Source of the DNA: Prevotella sp.
GTDB lineage: Bacteria; Bacteroidota; Bacteroidia; Bacteroidales; Bacteroidaceae
Length of the DNA stretch: 64,000 nt
Assembly: GCA_016285075.1 (NCBI GenBank)
Contig: JAEEQB010000003.1
Location: 89,939-153,938, forward strand
Direction of reading: 5' to 3'
Shown: piece by piece, positions 18,710-25,431 of the stretch
How the letters are laid out: every line of letters begins with the position of its first letter
Position numbering within the stretch: position 1 is the stretch's first letter
The notes under the pieces: generated by a model
Database searches by the model: none
The model's input: the letters and a program-made list of their open reading frames with translations, nothing else
Told to the model about the DNA's origin: nothing
Program-made: the position numbers and the translations under genes

Positions 18710-19969
18710 ATGAAAAAGAGTTTATTGTATATGATTTGTGGCGTTGGCCTGTTCGCCGCATCGGCGTGCGGGGCGAATGCTGCCGACGGTTACTACTCGA
18801 ATCCGGTTATTGGCTACAGCCTGCCCGACCCGACGGTCATCAGGGCTGAGGACGGGTTCTTTTATGTCTATGCCACCGAGGATACGCACAATGTGCCTAT
18901 CTACCGCTCGCGTAACCTTGTGGACTGGGTCTATGCCGGCACGGCGTTCAACGACAGGACGCGTCCCATGGACTTTGTGCCCAATGGCAGCATCTGGGCT
19001 CCCGACATCAACCTTGTCAACGGTCGATACGTGCTCTACTACTCGAAGTCGGAGTGGGGAAAGACCTGGGAGTGCGGCATCGGCGTGGCAGTGAGCGACC
19101 GCCCCAACGGCGGTTTCCACGATGCCCACAAGCTGTTTGTGTCGTCCGAGGTGAACATCGAGAACTGCATTGACCCGTTCTTCATCGAGGACGAGGGACG
19201 TAACTACCTGTTTTGGGGCTCGTTCCACGACATCTACGGCGTGGAGCTCAGTGCCGACGGGCTGTCCATACGCGAAGGCAGCGTTCCCCGGCGCATTGCC
19301 GGAGGCATGATAGAAGCCACGATGATAGTGAGGCACAACGGTTTCTACTACCTCATCGGGTCGGCAGGAACCTGTTGCGAGGGAGCACGCAGCACCTACC
19401 GGCTGGTGGTGGCGCGCTCAAGGAGCCTCTTCGGGCCCTATGTCGACCGCAATGGTCGCACTGCCCTTGACAATCATTTCTCGCCCCTGCTCGGCAAGAG
19501 CGCACGGGTGTACGGACCGGGGCACTGCTCGGAGTTTGTCACCGACGATGCCGGGCAGACGTGGGTGATGTACCATGGTTTCCAGGCCGACAATGTCGAT
19601 GCCGGGCGGGTGGTCTTTCTCGACCGAGTGGTGTGGGGTGACGACGGATGGCCCTCCATCAGCGGCTCGCAGCCCTCTGTCCAGTCCGAGGCACCGCTGT
19701 TCGGCACCTCAGCAGGCATTGACGAGACTGGCGACGACAGCGGTTTCCTGTTCATGCCGACAGAACACCCCGACATGCTGCGCGTGGAGGCCTGCCACGA
19801 CTTGCCGTTCTCTTGGCAGTTGGTCAGCATGAGTGGCGTCACCATGGCCAGGGGAAAGTCCTCACGTACCGCCATCATCGGCACGGGCATGGTGGCCTCT
19901 GGACATCCTTATCTGGTGAGGCTTAGCTACAGGGACGGAACAAAGGTGGGGAAGCTGCTGAAGCCCTGA
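18710..19969 (+). CDS. Glycoside hydrolase family 43 (arabinan/xylan-type) enzyme
   Basis: 419-residue secreted GH43. Signal peptide (~1-25, MKKSLLYMICGV..), five-bladed propeller over ~26-335 with the canonical acidic triad: Asp40 (SLPDPT, base), Asp155 (NCIDPF, pKa modulator), Glu202 (MIEATM, acid). Likely alpha-L-arabinofuranosidase/arabinanase or beta-xylosidase; the substrate cannot be told from sequence alone. The last ~60 residues (LVSMSGVTMARGKSS..GHPYLVRLSY..KVGKLLKP) resemble a type IX secretion C-terminal domain. The gene is separated from the SusCDE operon by a REPIN and bracketed by a second, suggesting an independent module. Confidence 0.92.
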   Translation: MKKSLLYMICGVGLFAASACGANAADGYYSNPVIGYSLPDPTVIRAEDGFFYVYATEDTHNVPIYRSRNLVDWVYAGTAFNDRTRPMDFVPNGSIWAPDINLVNGRYVLYYSKSEWGKTWECGIGVAVSDRPNGGFHDAHKLFVSSEVNIENCIDPFFIEDEGRNYLFWGSFHDIYGVELSADGLSIREGSVPRRIAGGMIEATMIVRHNGFYYLIGSAGTCCEGARSTYRLVVARSRSLFGPYVDRNGRTALDNHFSPLLGKSARVYGPGHCSEFVTDDAGQTWVMYHGFQADNVDAGRVVFLDRVVWGDDGWPSISGSQPSVQSEAPLFGTSAGIDETGDDSGFLFMPTEHPDMLRVEACHDLPFSWQLVSMSGVTMARGKSSRTAIIGTGMVASGHPYLVRLSYRDGTKVGKLLKP

Positions 19970-20097
19970 GGAATCATGGGGACAGGTTTTTGGATCTCTG
20001 GAATCATGGGGACAGGTTTTTGGATCTCTCGGGGACAGGTTGTTTCTTGAAAAACAACCTGTCCCCGAGAGATCCAAAAACCTGTCCCCATGATTCC
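19970..20097. repeat. REPIN-like cluster 3: 46-base perfect inverted repeat plus a direct unit
   Basis: A direct unit (19970-19999) precedes a near-perfect palindrome: 20000-20045 pairs with 20052-20097 over 46 bases with a 6-base loop. Its arm matches that of cluster 2 apart from a few bases. It lies just after the GH43 stop codon. Confidence 0.92.
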
Positions 20098-20118
20098 CTG
20101 TCTCCAGTGATTCCAATG

Positions 20119-20152
20119 GAAAAAAATCCCACCCCAATGTCGGGGTGGGATT
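20119..20152 (-). terminator. Rho-independent terminator of the BlaR1-like gene
   Basis: 11-base perfect stem (AATCCCACCCC 20125-20135 with GGGGTGGGATT 20142-20152) and, read on the minus strand, a T-run at 20119-20126. It lies just past the 3' end of the BlaR1-TonB gene. Confidence 0.85.
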
Positions 20153-20167
20153 CTCTTTATGTCGTGT

Positions 20168-21853
20168 TCAGTTGGAAGTAGACTGGGTGACGGGCTTGGT
20201 CGGCTCAGCCTGTTGGTTTTGGGTTGACGGGCTTGGACTGCTCAGGCGGAAGGTGATGGGGATGGTGTATTTCACTCGTACCGGCTCGCCGTTCTGCCTG
20301 CCAGACTTCCACTTGGGCATGAGGCTGATCACCCGCAGAGCCTCGGCATCGAGTTCCTCGCTGACACTTTTCAGCACCTTGGCACCACTGATCGAACCGT
20401 CTTTTTCGACTATGAACGATGCGATGACACGTCCCTGCGTGCCAGCTTTCTCGGCTGCCTCAGGATAGAGGACATTCGTGGACAGGAACCTCATCATCTC
20501 TGCCATGCCGCCAGGATACTCGGGCATTTGTTCCACTACGTCGAACACCTTAGGGCTGGACTCATCCTGTTGCGGATTCTTATCTGTCGCCGCAAAAGAG
20601 GCTATCGCCTTGCCGCCGCCATTGTTGACATATTGCTTGGTGTTGATGAAGATGATGCCGCCGGAGGTGTCGGCATTGAAATGCTTGGCGAATTGCTTCT
20701 TTGTTTCCTCGTTTTTCACAACACTCATGTTGTCAATGTCCTTCGGTTCGAGTGCCTTCATCTGTTCGGCAGTCGATACTTTGCCATCAATGACAATCAG
20801 CGGTTCCTTTTCGTTATCGTTAAGACGAGAGGCAACGCCGGCTATGGAATTGTCAGAGGCTTCGATGTTCTTGTCGGCAGCCTTATCGGCCTTCACCACA
20901 ATAGTCTGGCTTCCCACTTTCACCTGACCGTCCTTGCGGCCTTTCTTCACCACTTTCTTCTGTGGCTTTTCAGGATTGTTGTATACGTAGTCGGTGACGG
21001 TTTCGGCGTTGAGTGCCAGTGCGGTGCCGACTATGGGCACGAGGGCGAGCAGCTTGAGCAGGCCCGTGCGGTTGGATTTTTGATGTAGCATCATGTTGAT
21101 TCGGTTTTTGAGGGTACTGTGGCTGATGCCGTTGGCAATGGAGTACCCGCCAATGCTCGCGGCTTTCGAAATGAGCAGATATTGATATTGACGCGCATTG
21201 ATGCCCAAAGAGAGTACCGCCGCGTCAGCCTCGTATTCATGGATGGTGCGCAGATCCTGGCGCAGCATCCACATAGCGGGGTTGAACCATTGCAGGGCGG
21301 TGAGAACGTCAACGAGGACCACGTCCCAGGAGTGTTTGAGGCGTATGTGTCCCCGTTCATGAGCGAGGATGGCAGCGTCTTGTTGCTGGTAGTCGCTGCG
21401 GTTCATCACTATGTAGTGCATCCAGCTGAAAGGCGGCAGTGCTGCGTTACCGGTCACGCAGATAATAGTGCCGTCGGGCTGCGGATGCTTCTCGCTTCGC
21501 TGAATCAGTAAGAGTACACGGAATATAGAAAAAATAGTGTGGCTTAGGCTGATGGCTACGCCTGCGAAGAACAGGACGCTCACCAAGGTCTGCCAGAGCG
21601 GTTTGTCTGGCTCTGCAACGGCTTGCAGCCCGTCAAAGGCTATGGAGCCTGTCTTCGGGCTGGCTGCCAGCACCACCGTCTGGTGCAGAGTGATGACACA
21701 CAGCGGCAGCACAAACGAGGCCACAGCCGTCAACAGCAGTACCACGCGGTTCACGCGGTGGAATGTCTCCTGGCTCAGCAGCAGGCGGTAGAACATGTAG
21801 AACACCGCTATGAGCACTGCAACCTTCAAGTCGTATATCAGAAACTCCGTCAT
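20168..21853 (-). CDS. BlaR1-type M56 metallopeptidase with C-terminal TonB domain
   Basis: 561 residues. N-terminal membrane segments (~7-25, 38-58, 92-115), then a BlaR1/MecR1 M56 peptidase domain with zinc site HERGH and a following Glu/Asp (HEYEADAA); another membrane segment near 265-280. The C-terminal ~95 residues are a TonB domain (PEYPGGMAEMM..VLYPEAAEKAG..PKWKSGRQNG). Between them lies a SusC-plug-like stretch (PLIVIDGK..SGGIIFINTK). Known BlaR1 proteins cleave themselves and relieve BlaI repression on sensing beta-lactam; here the sensing domain is replaced by TonB, so the signal is unknown. Follows BlaI by 26 bases in one operon. Confidence 0.9.
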   Translation of the reverse strand: MTEFLIYDLKVAVLIAVFYMFYRLLLSQETFHRVNRVVLLLTAVASFVLPLCVITLHQTVVLAASPKTGSIAFDGLQAVAEPDKPLWQTLVSVLFFAGVAISLSHTIFSIFRVLLLIQRSEKHPQPDGTIICVTGNAALPPFSWMHYIVMNRSDYQQQDAAILAHERGHIRLKHSWDVVLVDVLTALQWFNPAMWMLRQDLRTIHEYEADAAVLSLGINARQYQYLLISKAASIGGYSIANGISHSTLKNRINMMLHQKSNRTGLLKLLALVPIVGTALALNAETVTDYVYNNPEKPQKKVVKKGRKDGQVKVGSQTIVVKADKAADKNIEASDNSIAGVASRLNDNEKEPLIVIDGKVSTAEQMKALEPKDIDNMSVVKNEETKKQFAKHFNADTSGGIIFINTKQYVNNGGGKAIASFAATDKNPQQDESSPKVFDVVEQMPEYPGGMAEMMRFLSTNVLYPEAAEKAGTQGRVIASFIVEKDGSISGAKVLKSVSEELDAEALRVISLMPKWKSGRQNGEPVRVKYTIPITFRLSSPSPSTQNQQAEPTKPVTQSTSN

Positions 21854-21879
21854 ACTCTTTTGGGCTTTTTATTTTCCGT

Positions 21880-22242
21880 TCAGTCTGTTGTCGATTCTAT
21901 CTTTTCTATCAGTTCTTTCAGCTCTTCCACAGAAATCTTCTCCTCCTTGACGAAAGACGAGACAGCACTTAGGTAGGAGTCGTTGAAGTAGTCCTTGATA
22001 ATGCCTGTCAGGCTGGAACGCCCATATTCGGTCTCGGAAACCAGCGGGAAGTACTGATAGGACGTGCCAAACTGCTTGTGATCCAGAAATCCCTTCTTCT
22101 CCAGAATACGCACCAAGGTGGACAGGGTGTTGAAGTGGGGACGCGGTTCGTCATAATACTCCTGCAACTCGCGCACGAACATGGGGCCGTGCTGCCAGTA
22201 GAGATCCATGATTACTTTTTCCTTTGTGGTCAGTCGTTTCAT
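21880..22242 (-). CDS. BlaI/MecI/CopY family transcriptional repressor
   Basis: 120-residue winged-helix repressor covering the whole BlaI family length: LTTKEKVIMDLYWQHGPMFV (helix-turn-helix start), FNTLSTLVRILEKKGFLDH (recognition helix and wing, cleavage region nearby) and a C-terminal dimerisation helix (EEKISVEELKELIEKIE). First gene of a two-gene operon with the BlaR1-TonB protein; twin palindromes in the promoter are likely its own operators, giving autorepression. Confidence 0.94.
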   Translation of the reverse strand: MKRLTTKEKVIMDLYWQHGPMFVRELQEYYDEPRPHFNTLSTLVRILEKKGFLDHKQFGTSYQYFPLVSETEYGRSSLTGIIKDYFNDSYLSAVSSFVKEEKISVEELKELIEKIESTTD

Positions 22243-22298
22243 TGTTCAAAAACGTTTTAGTTCTTATCATCATCAAGCGTCGAATATCAATATCTGCT

Positions 22299-22345
22299 GC
22301 AAAGTAACTAAAAATATTAGTTTCTAGCAACTAAATCGCTTAGTT
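22299..22345 (-). promoter_or_regulatory. blaI promoter with two AACTAAnnnnnTTAGTT operators
   Basis: Two perfect dyads with identical half-sites: AACTAA-5-TTAGTT at 22306-22322 and at 22329-22345, 23 bases apart. On the minus strand a -7-like TTACTTTGC spans 22299-22307 and TTG (CAA at 22328-22330) stands 20 bases away, so one dyad fills the spacer and the other covers the -33 side. This is the layout expected of a BlaI-repressed promoter; binding is inferred. Confidence 0.8.
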
Positions 22346-22398
22346 TTTAATGATTATTAAGTAGTCAGTGCCTTTTTTCTTAGTTCTTCACACAGGTT

Positions 22399-24423
22399 TC
22401 AGAGAGCTTCGATATATTCGTAGAGTTTTTTATAGAACGGGTGCCGGGTCATGGTCTTGGCATCGCCCAGTATGATGAGTTTCATGCGGGCACGGGTCAT
22501 GGCGACGTTCATGCGTCGGAGGTCGCGAAGAAAGCCTATCTGTCCTTCGTCGTTCGACCGGACCAGGGAAATGAGTATCACGTCGCGCTCCTGCCCCTGG
22601 AAGCCGTCCACGGTGTTCACGCTGATGAGGCTGCGGAAGGGCTTGAAGTACTCTTTCTTCTTCAGCTGCGAACGTAGGTATTGCACTTGGGCGCGGTAGG
22701 GCGAGATGATGCCCACGTCGATGCGCTCGTCCAAGATGCGCTGCTTGCCTATCTTCTCGAAGTAGTGCTGCAGAGCCATCAGCGTCAGCTCGGCCTCCGC
22801 GCGGTTGATGCGCCCGAACGACTCTCCCACGAATTCCTCCTGGAATAGTTTAGAGTTTTGAGTGTAGAGTTTAGAGTTGGCTGCCGCCATACCTTCACCT
22901 GCAGGGACGGCGGTAGCAACCTCTACACTCTCAGTTCCACACTCTGCATTAAATTGTGAAGTATCTATCCACGTCATGGGCACGTCCAGGTCGAGGATGC
23001 TGCGGAACTTCACCTCCGGCGCGCTCTCCACCTGATTGCCGTAGAACCAGTCGCTGCTGAAGCGCATGATCTCCTCGTTCATGCGATATTGCATCTTGAG
23101 CAACGTCACCACCTCGGGACGGTTCTCTACGATACGCTCCATCAGCGTCATTCCCAGACCCGCCTTCAGGGCGGCTATGCTTTTCACCGTGGGCGGCAAC
23201 TGACAGTGGTCGCCCGCAAAGATCACACGCGAGCAGCGGCGTATGGGAATCCAGCAGGCTGCCTCCAAGGCCTGTGCCGCCTCGTCGATGAACAGCGTGG
23301 CGAACTTCTGACCGTCCAACAAGCGGTTGGCTGAACCCACCAGCGTGCAGGCTATGACACGTGCCTCGCCAAAGAGCTGGGCGTTGATGCGTATCTCCAA
23401 TTCGTTGGCACGGTCTTTCAGCCGTTCCATCTTCTGGTGGTACTTCTCGTCACCGCGCTTGCGATGGGCACGCAACTCACGGATGGCCTTGCGGATGGCC
23501 CAGAGCAGCTCGTAGTCGGGATGGGCCTCGAAGCGTCGCTCGTAGGTGAACGACAGCATCTTGTCGTTCACACGTGTGGGGTTGCCTATACGTAGTACAT
23601 TGATACCCCGGTCGACGAGCTTTTCCGATATCCAGTCCACCGCCATGTTGCTCTGTGCACAGACCAGCACCTGGTTCTCGCGCCGCAGCGTCTCGTAGAT
23701 GGCCTCGACCAGCGTGGTGGTCTTGCCAGTGCCAGGAGGGCCGTGTACGATGGCTACATCCTTGGCGCGGAGCACCTGGTTCACGGCTTCCTCCTGGGTA
23801 GGGTTGAGATAGGGGAAGTGCAGCGGGGCAAACGAGAAGGTCTCCACCTTCATGCCGCCGCCCTGTTTTGCGTGAGAATAGAAGAGGTCGCGCAGATAGC
23901 CCAGCCGCCCTTTGGCGCGCATCACACGGTCCAAAGCCTGGAACATGGTACGGTAGCTGGTCTCGTCGAAGAACAGCTGTACGCCCACCTGCCCTGAACC
24001 CTGAATGTCAATGAGCTGGGCAGAGTCGGGCAGGCTCACCACCATGCGGTCGCCGTCGACGTAGCTTACTGTGGCGGTGAAAGGGAAATATCGCAGCTTG
24101 GATGGTTGTCGGGTGCTGCCGGTGGGGGCGGTGACGTCGGACTGGATGGTGAAGAACGCCACAGGACGACCAGGCTCGAAATTGTGTTCCACCTCCTCGT
24201 CGCATGTGCGGAACACCTCCACTACCAGTTGGTTCAGCGAATTGTAATAGTTCCTGCCTATCGTCACAGGCCACCACGCATCGCCACGCTTCATCTTCCG
24301 CAGTAGGCCCGTGTCCTCGGTCTGCTTGCGGAAGGACTCTTTCTCGGTTTCATACTCCAACTGGAGCAGGAGACGTTGCTGCTGTAGTGCCAAAACAGGC
24401 GTTGTAGTTTGTTCAGACTTCAT
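22399..24423 (-). CDS. Superfamily 1 (Upf1/IGHMBP2-like) DNA/RNA helicase
   Basis: About 674-residue SF1B helicase. Counting from an in-frame ATG at 24435: N-terminal beta-barrel region (~60-160), Walker A GPPGTGKTT (232-240), Walker B-type DEAAQALE, motif III GDHCQLPPTV, motif IV region YRMNEEIMRF, and C-terminal motifs VDGFQGQERDVI and NVAMTRARMKLI. ATP-dependent unwinding is known for the family; its cellular role in Bacteroidetes is unclear. I prefer the start at 24423 because the ATG at 24435 lies inside the -7 box. Residues ~518-533 (NSKLYTQNSKLFQ) come from an inserted dispersed repeat (22843-22879) and probably form a surface loop. Confidence 0.92.
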   Translation of the reverse strand: MKSEQTTTPVLALQQQRLLLQLEYETEKESFRKQTEDTGLLRKMKRGDAWWPVTIGRNYYNSLNQLVVEVFRTCDEEVEHNFEPGRPVAFFTIQSDVTAPTGSTRQPSKLRYFPFTATVSYVDGDRMVVSLPDSAQLIDIQGSGQVGVQLFFDETSYRTMFQALDRVMRAKGRLGYLRDLFYSHAKQGGGMKVETFSFAPLHFPYLNPTQEEAVNQVLRAKDVAIVHGPPGTGKTTTLVEAIYETLRRENQVLVCAQSNMAVDWISEKLVDRGINVLRIGNPTRVNDKMLSFTYERRFEAHPDYELLWAIRKAIRELRAHRKRGDEKYHQKMERLKDRANELEIRINAQLFGEARVIACTLVGSANRLLDGQKFATLFIDEAAQALEAACWIPIRRCSRVIFAGDHCQLPPTVKSIAALKAGLGMTLMERIVENRPEVVTLLKMQYRMNEEIMRFSSDWFYGNQVESAPEVKFRSILDLDVPMTWIDTSQFNAECGTESVEVATAVPAGEGMAAANSKLYTQNSKLFQEEFVGESFGRINRAEAELTLMALQHYFEKIGKQRILDERIDVGIISPYRAQVQYLRSQLKKKEYFKPFRSLISVNTVDGFQGQERDVILISLVRSNDEGQIGFLRDLRRMNVAMTRARMKLIILGDAKTMTRHPFYKKLYEYIEAL
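22843..22879. repeat. Intergenic-type AACTCTAAACTC repeat inside the helicase gene
   Basis: The minus strand reads AACTCTAAACTC twice with small changes, the same low-complexity sequence found at 36200-36245 beside BamA. Here it is in frame and adds about a dozen residues (NSKLYTQNSKLFQ). Confidence 0.7.
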
Positions 24424-24430
24424 TGATGTG

Positions 24431-24494
24431 TGCAAAGTTACGAAATAAATATGGAATAACGGTTGCGAATTATTAATTATTTCGTAACTTTGCA
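24431..24494. promoter_or_regulatory. Divergent promoter pair inside an 18-base inverted repeat
   Basis: 24431-24448 and 24477-24494 are perfect 18-base complements (TGCAAAGTTACGAAATAA). Each carries a TAACTTTGC -7 box facing outward: 24432-24440 leftward (helicase), 24485-24493 rightward (kinase), with TTG at 24463-24465 19 bases before the rightward box. Predicted start sites fall within about 2 bases of both start codons, so both mRNAs would be leaderless or nearly so. Confidence 0.75.
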
Positions 24495-24500
24495 GCCAGA

Positions 24501-25313
24501 ATGAAACAAATATTACTCATTAACGACGTTGTGGGCTACGGCAAAGTAGGTATGGGCGCCATGTTGCCCATACTGAGCTATCTGGGTATTCCCACGTACA
24601 GCCTGCCTACTGCCTTGGTGTCGAACACGCTCGACTACGGCAAGTTCAATATTCAGGACACTACGGACTATATCCGTGGAACGCTGCCGGTATGGAAAGA
24701 ACTGGGGTTCAGCTTCGATGCCATCTGCACGGGGCTGATGTTCAGCGACGAGCAGGCCCGGCTGGTGGCAGGATATTGCCAGGAGCAGGGCAAGCGCGGT
24801 ACCACTGTGTTTGTTGATCCAATCATGGGTGATGGCGGACGGCTCTACAACGGTGTGACGCAGAAGCAGGTCAAGCTGATGCGCGAAATGGTGAGCGTGG
24901 CACACTTGACATTTCCCAACTATACGGAAGCCTGCTATCTTACCGACACCCCCTTCCAGCAGGATGGTATCACTTGGCAAGAGGCCCGCGAGCTGTTGGC
25001 ACGGTTGCGCGACATTGGCTGCCGCTCGGCTGTCATCACCAGTTGCAAGATTGACGGTGTACCCGCCGTCTGTGGTTACAACCACTTCACGGGTGAATAC
25101 TTCCAGCTGGAATACGAAGAGATACCTGGGTTGTTCCACGGAACGGGAGATATCTTTTCGGCTGTGCTCATTGGTCACCTGCTCAACGGTGAGCCCCTGA
25201 AGCAGAGCACCCGCAAGGCCATGGACACCGTGTTCCGCATGATCGACCGCAACCGCGACCTCGATGACAAGAATCGAGGCATTCCCATTGAGAAATGCCT
25301 CGACCTCTTGTAA
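24501..25313 (+). CDS. PfkB/ribokinase-family kinase, pyridoxal/pyridoxamine kinase-like
   Basis: 270 residues, length and order typical of the PdxY/PdxK group. Substrate-binding strand at LINDVVGYGKVGMGAM; central DPIMGDGGRLYNG; anion-hole and ATP site at PGLFHGTGDIFSAVLIGHLLNG with the GTGD catalytic Asp. It probably phosphorylates pyridoxal or pyridoxamine for PLP salvage; a hydroxymethylpyrimidine substrate is the main alternative. Divergent from the helicase and next to a convergent OPT transporter. The start is fixed by the promoter at 24485-24493. Confidence 0.85.
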   Translation: MKQILLINDVVGYGKVGMGAMLPILSYLGIPTYSLPTALVSNTLDYGKFNIQDTTDYIRGTLPVWKELGFSFDAICTGLMFSDEQARLVAGYCQEQGKRGTTVFVDPIMGDGGRLYNGVTQKQVKLMREMVSVAHLTFPNYTEACYLTDTPFQQDGITWQEARELLARLRDIGCRSAVITSCKIDGVPAVCGYNHFTGEYFQLEYEEIPGLFHGTGDIFSAVLIGHLLNGEPLKQSTRKAMDTVFRMIDRNRDLDDKNRGIPIEKCLDLL

Positions 25314-25317
25314 TATT

Positions 25318-25431
25318 GGGTGTTGGGTGTTAGGTGTTGGCTGATAGTCATTCCACCAACACCTATCACCTAACACCTATCACCTAACACCCATCGCCTA
25401 ACACCTATCACCTATCACCTAACACCCATCG
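25318..25431. repeat. GGTGTTAGGTGTTGG / CACCTATCACCTAACAC repeat, partly inverted
   Basis: Seven or so copies of a ~9-10 base motif (CACCTAACA, CACCTATCA, CACCCATCG), preceded by a short complementary run (GGGTGTTAGGTGTTGG at 25319-25340), so it can form a long imperfect hairpin. It sits between convergent genes and supplies the stop codon and last residues (..GDGC) of the OPT transporter, which argues that the repeat moved into the 3' end. Confidence 0.8.
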
